Below are positions 17,193-24,492 of a stretch of DNA of 64,000 bases, in pieces. Source of the stretch: an uncultured bacterium (GTDB lineage: Bacteria > Bacteroidota > Rhodothermia > Rhodothermales > Rubricoccaceae). The DNA lies in NCBI GenBank assembly GCA_947493945.1, contig CANLSR010000002.1, positions 1 to 64,000 on the forward strand, read 5' to 3'. The notes beneath the pieces were generated by a model. The model was given only the letters and a program-made list of their open reading frames with translations. It was not told where the DNA came from and did no database searches. How positions within the stretch are numbered: position 1 is the stretch's first letter; each line of letters begins with the position of its first letter. The position numbers were made by a program, and so were the translations under genes.

Positions 17193-17914
17193 AACATCAG
17201 GAATCGGCGCAGGAGGTCGTCGGCTTGGGGCGTCTCGTAGAGGCCGTCGAGGATCTGCTGGAACGTGCCGCTGTGGGCCATCTCGGGGTAGTGGGCGCGG
17301 TAGGCGAGGAGGCGGGCGCGCACGGTCGCGACGTCGAGCTCCGAGTGGAACTGGGTGCCGTAGATCGGGAGGCCGTCCACCCGGAACGCCTGGTGGGGCG
17401 CGCGGCCGGTGTGGGCCAGCTCCACGGCCGACGCCGGCAGCACCGAGACCCGGTCGTGGTGGCCCATCTGGGTGCCGAACTGGCGGGGGAGCGCGCCGAA
17501 GAGCGGGTCGAGGGCGCCCGCCTCGGTAAGGCGCACCGTGTGCGTGCCCATCTCGGCGCGGTCGGGGTCGTGGATCACCTCGCCGCCGAACGCCCGCGCC
17601 ACGAACTGGTGGCCCCAGCACGACCCGAACAGCGGCACGGCGCGGTCGGCGCAGGCGTAGCACACGCCGGCCAGCGCCGAGGTCCAGCCATACGTCTGGG
17701 TCACGGAGTAGGCCCCGGCGCCCCCGATCAGCACCGCGTCGACGCCGTCCGCCAGCCCAGGCGCCAGCTCGTCGGTGAGCGCGTTCGTGACGGCGATCTG
17801 ACCCGCGTCGATGCCGCAGCGGGCCGCGAAGCTGGCGCGCTCCTCGGCCAGCACCGCGGGCTCGTCCCGGATCTGGATCAGGCGGACGCGGACGCGGGCG
17901 AGGTCGGGGGCCAT
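17126..17914 (-). CDS. Class I glutamine amidotransferase-like protein
   Basis: The 262-residue stand-alone GATase1 domain has the nucleophile elbow FGSCWGHQFVARAFGG with catalytic Cys, and the His-x-Glu pair in GTQFHSELD near residue 195. This layout matches the GMP-synthase-like/YfeJ group whose natural substrates are mostly unknown; glutamine or gamma-glutamyl hydrolysis is the family activity. ATG at 17914 begins just before the conserved VRLIQIRDEP. Its 3-prime end overlaps the convergent hydrolase gene by 67 bases, and it is divergent from msrA. Confidence 0.85.
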   Translation of the reverse strand: MAPDLARVRVRLIQIRDEPAVLAEERASFAARCGIDAGQIAVTNALTDELAPGLADGVDAVLIGGAGAYSVTQTYGWTSALAGVCYACADRAVPLFGSCWGHQFVARAFGGEVIHDPDRAEMGTHTVRLTEAGALDPLFGALPRQFGTQMGHHDRVSVLPASAVELAHTGRAPHQAFRVDGLPIYGTQFHSELDVATVRARLLAYRAHYPEMAHSGTFQQILDGLYETPQADDLLRRFLMFYAVDGGAERLATEPLADAERE

Positions 17915-18034
17915 GAGGCTGGGGGAGGCGGGGTCTACGCCGCGTGTTCGGGCACGGTCCCGGCGGTAAGGCGGGCGCCCGGAGCCGCGTCTCTGACCCG
18001 ACGTTGACTCTCTAAAATCTCCCACTCCCGCACT

Positions 18035-18574
18035 ATGGCCAACTCCCAAACCATCGTCCTCGGCGGCGGCTGCTTCTGGTGCACCGAGGCCGTCCTGAAG
18101 CCGCTCAAGGGCGTGACGCAAGTCGTCTCCGGCTACGCCAACGGCCAGGTCCCCAACCCGACCTACCGCGAGGTGTGCTCCGGCCGGACCGGCCACGCCG
18201 AGGTAGTCGAGGTCACGTTCGACCCCGACGAGATCTCGCTCCACGACCTGCTGGTGGTGTTCATGACCACCCACGACCCGACGACGCTCAACCGCCAGGG
18301 CGCCGACCGCGGCACCCAGTACCGCTCGGGCATCTACGTCGACTCCGACGAGCAGCACCAGGCGGCCGAGGCGGTCGTCCAGGAGCTGACCGACGACGGC
18401 GTGTTCTCGGACGCGATCGTGACCGAGATCGAGCCGCTCGACACGTTCTACCCGGCCGAGGACTACCACCAGGACTACTACGCTCGCAACCCGGCCCAGC
18501 CGTACTGCCAGGCCGTGATCGCGCCCAAGGTGTCCAAGCTGCGCGCGCACTACCTCGACCGGCTGGCGGCGTAG
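18035..18574 (+). CDS. msrA: Peptide-methionine (S)-S-oxide reductase MsrA
   Basis: MsrA reduces S-methionine sulfoxide in proteins. The 179-residue product begins with the signature [12 protein letters not shown] carrying the catalytic Cys near residue 13, followed by [22 protein letters not shown], and the C-terminal [10 protein letters not shown] and NP..PYC segments with possible resolving Cys. Start at 18035 follows a C-rich leader without Shine-Dalgarno site; an AT-rich TAAAATCT patch about 20 bases upstream may be its -7 box. It fits with the EgtB/EgtD and OsmC genes as oxidative-stress functions. Confidence 0.96.
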   Translation: MANSQTIVLGGGCFWCTEAVLKPLKGVTQVVSGYANGQVPNPTYREVCSGRTGHAEVVEVTFDPDEISLHDLLVVFMTTHDPTTLNRQGADRGTQYRSGIYVDSDEQHQAAEAVVQELTDDGVFSDAIVTEIEPLDTFYPAEDYHQDYYARNPAQPYCQAVIAPKVSKLRAHYLDRLAA

Positions 18575-18642
18575 CCGGGCGCGGCGGTTCGTGCCGCGTC
18601 CGCGAAGGGAAAATGAAAGGGGCGGGAGGGCGGCCCGATGGC

Positions 18643-18674
18643 TTGCTCCCCGCCCGCGCCCGTCCCTACCTTGG
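18643..18674 (+). promoter_or_regulatory. Promoter of tRNA-Asn: TTG-N21-TAccTTgG
   Basis: TTG at 18643-18645 and TACCTTGG at 18667-18674 give a near-consensus pair. The predicted start of transcription is about 25 bases before the mature tRNA. Confidence 0.65.
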
Positions 18675-18704
18675 GTCCGACTGCGCCGCTCGCGGCGGGG
18701 ACAC

Positions 18705-18776
18705 TCCTCGGTAGCTCAGTGGTAGAGCGTTCGACTGTTAATCGAAATGTCGTAGGTTCAAATCCTACCCGGGGAG
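18705..18776 (+). tRNA. tRNA-Asn (anticodon GTT)
   Basis: Cloverleaf parts: acceptor TCCTCGG/CCGGGGA, D arm GCTC/GAGC, anticodon stem TTCGA/TCGAA around CTGTTAA giving GTT, and T arm GTAGG/CCTAC around TTCAAAT. Discriminator G at 18776; CCA is not encoded. The primary sequence closely follows bacterial tRNA-Asn. Confidence 0.96.
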
Positions 18777-18792
18777 CTTGGCCAGGGAACAG

Positions 18793-18824
18793 ACCGGCCC
18801 TTCCGTAGCGGGAGGGCCGGTTTT
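18793..18824 (+). terminator. Rho-independent terminator of tRNA-Asn
   Basis: ACCGGCCCTTCC pairs with GGAGGGCCGGT (one bulged base), followed by TTTT, 16 bases after the tRNA. Confidence 0.85.
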
Positions 18825-18918
18825 CCGTTGGGCCTCCGGGCCAGCGCGAACCCGCGTCGGCCGCCTCGCCCCGCTGACGGTCGGGGCCGGGGGAGTTCGC
18901 CAGCGGGGGGCCGGCGGG

Positions 18919-19404
18919 CTACTGTGGGCCGCCCGGTAGGCCCGCGCTGCCGCCCCTCCGCAGCCGGTCGGCCGCCTTCCGCAGCCCCTCGACGGAGACG
19001 GGCAACGCGCGGGCGCGGCCGAACCGCATCGACCAGGTCGGGAACAGGCGGCCGCTGGCGCCGGTGAGGGCCTCCGACGCCCCCTCCACCAGGACCTCGC
19101 AGTCGCGGTGGCGGGGGTCCTGGGAGATCTGCGCGTAGAGCGCTCGCACCTCCGCCTCGGGGCCCTCGAGCCACTGCACGAACCCGTCCACGTCGCGGTC
19201 GGAGGTCGCGGCGCTCTTGGAGCCTGGGGCCACGCCCGTGTACAGGAGGAGCCCCGTGATGCCGTGGTCTGCGTTCCGTTGCTTGGACGCCGTGAAGATC
19301 CCGATGACGTCCCGGACCGTCAGGCCGTCGCTGGCGACCGAGCGGTAGAGGAGCGCGTGCACGGGGTCGGGCGGGCGGTGGGAAGGGGGCGAGGAGGGCG
19401 TCAC
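18919..19404 (-). CDS. BLUF-domain blue-light sensor protein
   Basis: The 161-residue protein is essentially one BLUF domain, which binds FAD and senses blue light. Family landmarks are present: the Tyr in LLYRS (about residue 20), Asn in QRNADHGITGLLLY, Gln in FVQWLEG, IS.DPRHRD, and FPTWSMRFG near the C terminus. No output domain is attached, so it must act through a partner protein. The GTG at 19404 is the first start that leaves a complete domain. Its stop is about 140 bases downstream of tRNA-Asn on the other strand. The adjacent genes do not reveal a partner. Confidence 0.88.
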   Translation of the reverse strand: MTPSSPPSHRPPDPVHALLYRSVASDGLTVRDVIGIFTASKQRNADHGITGLLLYTGVAPGSKSAATSDRDVDGFVQWLEGPEAEVRALYAQISQDPRHRDCEVLVEGASEALTGASGRLFPTWSMRFGRARALPVSVEGLRKAADRLRRGGSAGLPGGPQ

Positions 19405-19703
19405 GGGCGCTGAGGCAGGTTCTGTCGGCGTTCTGGAGGGGGCAACGCGGGCCCGCGGTAAATGTCTCAGCTAACGTGACCCCCGGCGCGTCTTGACAGA
19501 GCCCGGATTGAGAGAGCCTGGAGCGCCGCGCGCTCCGGCGCCGGCTGATCTGGGACCGGGCGCCCGCGAACCTGGGCGGCGGTCGGGCGTGTTGGAACGA
19601 GTTGCCGCGCCGGCTCCCGGTGGCGTTCTTTCGGCGGAGCCGACCGGCTCGTCCCAACCCACCGCCTCGGCCCGTGCTCCCGACCCCTCACACTGCCCCG
19701 CCC
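19405..19703. other. Spacer between BLUF gene and ptsI
   Basis: About 300 bases without a supportable gene. A TTGACA-like hexamer occurs near 19490 on the + strand, with no good partner box. No HPr-like small gene is seen in any frame. The ptsI frame is open from 19602, but the residues before the chosen start are Pro/Arg-rich and unlike enzyme I. Confidence 0.5.
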
Positions 19704-21530
19704 GTGGCCCGCCCCGAGATCCGGGTGGAGGGCATCGGCGTGGCGCCGGGCGTCGCGATCGGGCCGGCGTACCTGTACGCGGCCGGCGCCTACCAGGCCG
19801 AGCCCGAAAAGCTGAGCCCGGACGCCGTCGAGGACGAGCTGGCCCGCTTCGAGCGGGCGGTGGCACGGAGCGAGCGCGAGCTGGGCAAGATCGCCGTCGT
19901 GGCCCGCCAGAAGCTGGGCGCGGCGTCGGGCGGCATCTTCGACGCCCAGACGCTGATCCTGCGCGACTCCCAGTTTTACGACGCCGTGGTGGCCTACGTC
20001 CGCGAGCACGCCTCGGGCGCCGGGTGGGCCGTCCAGTCGGTCCTGGCCGAGCACCGCCAGCGGCTGGAGGCCAGCCCCAACGCCTCGCTGCGCGAGCGGG
20101 CCGCCGACTTCCTGGACGTCCAGAACCGCGTCTTGCGCAACTTGCAGCAGGGCCAGGCGGTCTCGCGCATCGACACCAACCGCGTGGTCGTCGCCGAGAA
20201 CCTGACCGCGGCCGACGTGCTCCTGTTCAGCCGGCGCGGCGTGCTGGGCGTGGTGCTCGACTTTGGCGGGCCGACGAGCCACGTCTCCATCATGGCCCGC
20301 GCGCTCGGCGTGCCGGCCGTCGTGAGCCTGCACGGGCTGGCCGGGCACGTCCGCCCGGGCGACGTGCTGATCGTGGACGGCTTCTCGGGCGCCGTCGTGG
20401 TCAACCCGACGCCCGAGACCCTGCGCGAGGCCGAGGTCAAGGCCGACCGGTTCGCCCGGCTCGCCGACGACCGGCCGATGCTCATCGACGCGCCCTCGGA
20501 GACGCGCGACGGCCACCGCGTCGCGCTGCGGGCCAACGTCGAGTTCCGGGAGGAATTCCCGCTCTTGCAAGAGTTCGGGGCCGAGGGCGTGGGCCTGTTC
20601 CGGACCGAGATGCTGTTCCTGACCCAGGGCCGGGCCCTGGACGAGGACCAGCAGTACGAGGTCTACCGCGACGCCGTCGTCGCGGCGGCGCCCCACCCGG
20701 TCACGTTCCGGCTGCTGGACCTGGGCGGAGACAAGGTGCTGCCGATGGCCCGCCGCGAGGCCAACCCGTCGCTGGGCTGGCGCGGCATCCGGATCCTGCT
20801 CGACAAGCCCGACCTGCTCCGCCCCCAGCTCCGGGCCGTGCTGCGCGCCGCCGCGGCCGCGCCCGACGCCGCGCCGGCCCAGATCCTGCTGCCGATGGTG
20901 TCGGGCCTGGGCGAGCTCCGGGCCTTCCGCCGCGAGTTGGCGGAGGTGCGCGCCGAGCTGGCCGCCGACGGCGCCGAGCACCGCGCCGACGTCCCGGTCG
21001 GGATCATGGTCGAGGTGCCGTCGGTGGCGCTGATGGCGGGGGCGTTCGCGCGCCACGTCGACTTTTTCTCCATCGGCACCAACGACCTCACCCAGTTCAC
21101 CCTGGCCGTCGACCGCGGCAACGACCTGGTGGCGGGGATCTACCGCGAGCTCCACCCGGCCGTGCTGGGCCTGATCGCGGCGACCGCCAGCGCGGCGCGC
21201 GACGCCGGCATCCCGGTGAGCGTGTGCGGCGAGGTCGCCGCCGACCCGCGCGTGACGCCGCTCCTGGTGGGGCTCGGCATCGGCACGTTGAGCGCGTCGC
21301 CGGCCTACCTCACGCTCGCCAAGCGCGTGCTGCGCGCGTTCACGCTCGAGGAGGCCCAGGACCTCGCGCGCCGCGCGCTCCGCCAGCCCGACGCCGACTC
21401 GGTCGCCCGCCTGCTGGACTACTTCCTGGCCTGCCACAACTCCGACCTGGCCGCGCTGCTGGGGCTCGAGAGCGCCGGCGATTCCCTGTCCGACCGCGTC
21501 TCCGCACGCCTCAACGCCTCCGATGCATGA
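19704..21530 (+). CDS. ptsI: Phosphoenolpyruvate-protein phosphotransferase (PTS enzyme I)
   Basis: Enzyme I takes phosphate from PEP and passes it to HPr. The 608-residue product has the N-terminal HPr-interacting region, the mobile domain with active-site His193 in GGPTSHVSIMARALGVPAV, and the PEP-binding TIM barrel (GVGLFRTEMLFL, LDLGGDK, IGTNDLTQFT, VCGEVAADP). GTG at 19704 puts the conserved EGIGVAPGVAIGPAY eight residues in. No HPr or sugar-specific enzyme II is near, so it may serve a regulatory phosphorelay. The stop overlaps the next ATG (ATGA), coupling it to a sugar-phosphate isomerase. Confidence 0.94.
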   Translation: MARPEIRVEGIGVAPGVAIGPAYLYAAGAYQAEPEKLSPDAVEDELARFERAVARSERELGKIAVVARQKLGAASGGIFDAQTLILRDSQFYDAVVAYVREHASGAGWAVQSVLAEHRQRLEASPNASLRERAADFLDVQNRVLRNLQQGQAVSRIDTNRVVVAENLTAADVLLFSRRGVLGVVLDFGGPTSHVSIMARALGVPAVVSLHGLAGHVRPGDVLIVDGFSGAVVVNPTPETLREAEVKADRFARLADDRPMLIDAPSETRDGHRVALRANVEFREEFPLLQEFGAEGVGLFRTEMLFLTQGRALDEDQQYEVYRDAVVAAAPHPVTFRLLDLGGDKVLPMARREANPSLGWRGIRILLDKPDLLRPQLRAVLRAAAAAPDAAPAQILLPMVSGLGELRAFRRELAEVRAELAADGAEHRADVPVGIMVEVPSVALMAGAFARHVDFFSIGTNDLTQFTLAVDRGNDLVAGIYRELHPAVLGLIAATASAARDAGIPVSVCGEVAADPRVTPLLVGLGIGTLSASPAYLTLAKRVLRAFTLEEAQDLARRALRQPDADSVARLLDYFLACHNSDLAALLGLESAGDSLSDRVSARLNASDA

Positions 21531-22576
21531 CTGATACCCTCTACACCGCCGCCCTCGACCCCGATGACATGCGCGGCGCCGTCCGCGACTTTCCCCAGCA
21601 CCTCGCCACGGGCTGGGAGAGGGGAGAGGCCGCCGAGTCGTTCGGGCTCGACGCCGGCCCGTTCGACGGCGTCGTGCTGTGCGGGATGGGCGGCTCGGCC
21701 ATCGGCGGCGACCTGGTTCGCGGGCTGGTGGAGCCGACGGCGTCCGTCCCGTTCTTGGTCAACCGCGGCTACTCGCTGCCCGGCTGGGTGGGCGAGCGGT
21801 CGCTGGTGATCGCGTCGAGCTACTCGGGCGGGACCGAGGAGACGCTGAGCGCCTTCGCCCAAGCCCAGGAGCGCGGCGCGCGGCTCTTGGTGGTCACGTC
21901 CGGCGGCGAGATCCTAGACCGCGCCACGGCCGACGGCCTGGACCACGTCGTGATCCCGGGCGGCTTGCAGCCCCGCGCGGCGCTGGGCTACTCGCTGGGC
22001 GTGGTGCTGCGCGTCGCCCGCGCGCTCGGGCTGGTGGAGCTCGCCGACGGCGAGGTCGAGGCCGCGCTCGACGCCGCCCGCCAGCGGGCCGAGCGGCACG
22101 ACCAGGACCAAGACGGAAACCCGGCGCGCGACCTGTCGGCGCGGTGGGTGGATGCGCTGCCGGTCGTTTACACCGGCGTCGGGCTGCTGGAGGCCGTCGG
22201 GATGCGGTGGCGGACCCAGATCCACGAGAACGCCAAGCACCCGGCCGTCGGGAACGTGCTGCCGGAGCTGGACCACAACGAGATCATGGGCTTCGAGTCC
22301 GGCCCCGAGGGGGTGCTGTCCCGGATGCAGGTCGTGGCGCTGCGCGACGCCGACGACCACCGCCAGGTGGCCAAGCGCTTCGACGCCACGCGCGACTTGG
22401 TGCAGGACGCCGTCGGCGGCTGGACCGAGGCGACGTCGGAGGGCGACTCCCGCCTGGGCCGGATGCTGTCGCTCGTCCAGCTCGGCGACGCGGCCAGCTT
22501 CTGGCTCGCCATCCGCAAGGGCGTCGACCCGACGCCGGTCGAGACCATCCAGCAGCTCAAGAAGACGCTGGCCTGA
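21527..22576 (+). CDS. Bifunctional phosphoglucose/phosphomannose isomerase
   Basis: The 349-residue double-SIS protein belongs to the PGI/PMI family that interconverts glucose 6-phosphate or mannose 6-phosphate with fructose 6-phosphate. The first SIS domain shows GMGGSAIGGDLVRG and ASSYSGGTEETL; the later part has HENAKHPAVGNVLPELDHNEIMGF with the catalytic Glu/His region, and the C-terminal family domain ends QQLKKTLA. It overlaps ptsI by four bases. It may supply fructose 6-phosphate for glycolysis; the substrate preference cannot be read from sequence. Confidence 0.9.
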   Translation: MTDTLYTAALDPDDMRGAVRDFPQHLATGWERGEAAESFGLDAGPFDGVVLCGMGGSAIGGDLVRGLVEPTASVPFLVNRGYSLPGWVGERSLVIASSYSGGTEETLSAFAQAQERGARLLVVTSGGEILDRATADGLDHVVIPGGLQPRAALGYSLGVVLRVARALGLVELADGEVEAALDAARQRAERHDQDQDGNPARDLSARWVDALPVVYTGVGLLEAVGMRWRTQIHENAKHPAVGNVLPELDHNEIMGFESGPEGVLSRMQVVALRDADDHRQVAKRFDATRDLVQDAVGGWTEATSEGDSRLGRMLSLVQLGDAASFWLAIRKGVDPTPVETIQQLKKTLA

Positions 22577-22658
22577 CGGCCCGAGAGGCCGTGCGGAGTG
22601 CCCTGGGCCGGCGGACCGGCCGGCGCTAGACTGGGCCCCTCACTCGCCGCCGTCCCCG

Positions 22659-23123
22659 ATGCGCCTCGCCTCCGTCCTGCTCATCGTCGCCGCCAGCGCG
22701 GCGGCCGCCCTCGGCCAGCCTGTGGTTCCCTGCACCTACGCCGAGTGCGGGATCCGGATCGAGGCCGCGATTTTCAGCAGCGGGGCCATCCTCCAAGGGC
22801 CGCCCGGCGCCGAGGTCCGCGTGGGGAACCTGGGCCTGTTCGGCGGCGGCCTCGAAGACGTGGTCGCGGACGTGCCGCTGGCGCTGGACCACGCCCGGGC
22901 CGCGCGCCGGAGCACGGTCGGGGCAGCGATCGTGTCCGTCGCCGCCGCGGTAGCCCTGGTCTTGGCCACGGACGACGTCTACGAGGAGCCCTCGGGGACC
23001 GACGTGGCGCTGCTGGCCGGCGGGCTCGGGCTGTCGACGGCAGGCATCGTCCTCGGTCTCCAGGCCCAGCGCCGCCAGTCGCGCGCGGTGTGGGAGTACA
23101 ACCGCGCCCTCGCGGGCGAGTAG
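22659..23123 (+). CDS. Small exported or membrane protein of unknown function
   Basis: The 154-residue product has a clear signal peptide (about 1-19, ending ALGQ), then a short region with two cysteines (CTYAEC) that could form a disulfide, and a beta-rich stretch. Two hydrophobic segments near 85-103 and 113-131 probably form a membrane hairpin, followed by a basic tail. I do not recognise the family. A TAGACTGG promoter-like box lies 32 bases upstream. Codon use matches the neighbours, which supports a real gene. Confidence 0.65.
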   Translation: MRLASVLLIVAASAAAALGQPVVPCTYAECGIRIEAAIFSSGAILQGPPGAEVRVGNLGLFGGGLEDVVADVPLALDHARAARRSTVGAAIVSVAAAVALVLATDDVYEEPSGTDVALLAGGLGLSTAGIVLGLQAQRRQSRAVWEYNRALAGE

Positions 23124-23218
23124 CGGCCGCCTGCCGGACGCGGTGCCGCGCCTACAGCCGACTCCGGCCTACCCAGCGCCGCCCGTCTCTGCTCGCGCTG
23201 CTGGCGCCGACCGCCGGC

Positions 23219-23237
23219 GGGGCGGGGCGGGGCGGGG
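23219..23237 (+). promoter_or_regulatory. Four-run G-quadruplex motif upstream of yqeY
   Basis: Four GGGG runs are each separated by a single C (23219-23237), an ideal parallel G-quadruplex motif. It occupies the -33 region of the yqeY promoter box at 23251, so folding could hinder or shape polymerase binding. Confidence 0.6.
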
Positions 23238-23250
23238 CGCCCGGCGTCGC

Positions 23251-23258
23251 TAAATTGG
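23251..23258 (+). promoter_or_regulatory. -7 box TAaaTTgG for yqeY
   Basis: TAAATTGG lies 20 bases before the yqeY ATG and matches TAnnTTTG with one change. It is an AT-rich island in a very GC-rich spacer. Confidence 0.6.
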
Positions 23259-23277
23259 CCGCAGACTCCCCGATCCC

Positions 23278-23721
23278 ATGCTCAAAGAAACCCTCGCCCG
23301 CGACCTCAAAGACGCCATGCGCCAGCAGGACAAGGTCCGCCTGAGCGCCATCCGGATGATGCAGGCCGCCATCACGGCGCGCGAGAAGGAGGGCGGCGAG
23401 CCGATCTCGGCCGACGAGTCCATCGAGATCGTCGCCAAGCAGGCCAAGCAGCGCCGCGACTCGATCCGGCAGTTCCAGGAGGCCGGCCGGGACGACCTGG
23501 TCGAGCGTGAGGCGGCGGAGCTGGGCTACATCGAGGCCTACCTGCCGGCTCAGGCCAGCGACCAGGACATCCACCGCACCGTCCAGGAGATCGTCCAGCG
23601 GACCGGCGCGACGTCGATGAAGGACATGGGCCGGGTCATGGGCGAGGCCATGCTGGCCTTGAAGGGCGTCGCCGAGGGCTCGCGTGTCCAGGCGGTCGTG
23701 CGCGACCTGCTCTCGGCGTAG
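23278..23721 (+). CDS. GatB/YqeY-domain protein
   Basis: The 147-residue protein is a stand-alone YqeY domain, related to the tail of GatB and thought to bind tRNA. Family features are the N-terminal LKETLARDLKDAMRQQDKVRLSAIRMM, the middle RRDSIRQFQEAGRDDLVERE, the EAYLPAQ motif and the C-terminal KDMGRVMGEAM. Its molecular role is not established. The next gene starts within its stop codon (one-base overlap), so the two are probably cotranscribed. Confidence 0.92.
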   Translation: MLKETLARDLKDAMRQQDKVRLSAIRMMQAAITAREKEGGEPISADESIEIVAKQAKQRRDSIRQFQEAGRDDLVEREAAELGYIEAYLPAQASDQDIHRTVQEIVQRTGATSMKDMGRVMGEAMLALKGVAEGSRVQAVVRDLLSA

Positions 23722-24302
23722 TGAGCGGTCTGGACGCGGCGCTGGGAGCGGTGCTCGCGTTCGGGCTGTGGCGCGGGCTGCGGACGGGCGCCCTCGTTCA
23801 GGTCGCCGGGACGGTGGGCTGGGTGCTGGGCTTCGTCGCGGCGACGGCGCTGATGGAGCCGGTGGGCCGAGCGGTGGCCGCGAGCCTGGGCGTGAGCGAG
23901 CGGACGGCGCCGGTGCTCGGCTTCGTGGTGGTCCTGGGCGCGACGCTCGCCGCGCTGGCGGTCGCGGCGCGCGTGCTCCGCAAGACGCTCCAGGCGATCA
24001 AGCTGGGCAGCGTGGACACGGCCGCCGGCGGCGCCGTCGGCGCGCTGCGGGCGGCGTTCGGGCTGAGCGTGGTGTTGGTGACCTCGTCGTTCGCCCCGAT
24101 CCCCGGCGGCGCCCCGCTCCTGGTCAGCGCCGACGAGCGCCGGGAGTCGGTGCTCTACGGCCCCATCGAGGCGCTGGCGCCCGACGTGTGGGGCGCCGTG
24201 CGCGCGGCCACGCCCGGCCTCCAGGCCGCGCTGGTGGACAAGTTCCACACCTGGCGCGAGGGCGAGCCGGAGTCCGTGACCGGCGAGGAGCCGTTGGAAT
24301 AG
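23721..24302 (+). CDS. CvpA-family membrane protein
   Basis: The 193-residue product has four hydrophobic segments in the first 125 residues and the CvpA pattern GLWRGLRTGALVQVAGTVGWVLGF, then a less hydrophobic C-terminal tail. CvpA proteins are inner-membrane proteins linked to colicin V export, envelope homeostasis and biofilm formation, without a defined activity. It starts at a GTG that overlaps the yqeY stop by one base. Confidence 0.85.
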   Translation: MSGLDAALGAVLAFGLWRGLRTGALVQVAGTVGWVLGFVAATALMEPVGRAVAASLGVSERTAPVLGFVVVLGATLAALAVAARVLRKTLQAIKLGSVDTAAGGAVGALRAAFGLSVVLVTSSFAPIPGGAPLLVSADERRESVLYGPIEALAPDVWGAVRAATPGLQAALVDKFHTWREGEPESVTGEEPLE

Positions 24303-24405
24303 GGCCGGCCGGCCGCCGGTGGTGCCCGCGGCCCCGGTCGCCTAGAGGCGCCTCCCCGCGTCCTGCTCGTCTTTCGGGCCTCGCCCGACCCCCGCCTCCT
24401 TGCAG

Positions 24406-24432
24406 CCGCTGGCGGAGGGCGCCCGCCAGCGG
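24406..24432. repeat. REP-like CCGCTGGCGG/CCGCCAGCGG hairpin
   Basis: A perfect 10-bp hairpin with a 7-base loop lies in the 190-base spacer between cvpA and sbcC. It is a clean example of the window's intergenic hairpin family. Confidence 0.8.
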
Positions 24433-24465
24433 GCCGGTGACACGGTGGGCGTCGCGGGGCGCCGG

Positions 24466-24473
24466 TAGATTTC
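24466..24473 (+). promoter_or_regulatory. -7 box TAgaTTtC for sbcC
   Basis: TAGATTTC lies 20 bases before the sbcC ATG. No clear -33 element is visible. Confidence 0.4.
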
Positions 24474-24492
24474 GCGCGCCCCCCGACGCCTC

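Noticed and set aside
19405..19703. A small ptsH (HPr) gene before ptsI
   Set aside because: No frame shows the HPr active-site His motif or a suitable beta-alpha pattern.
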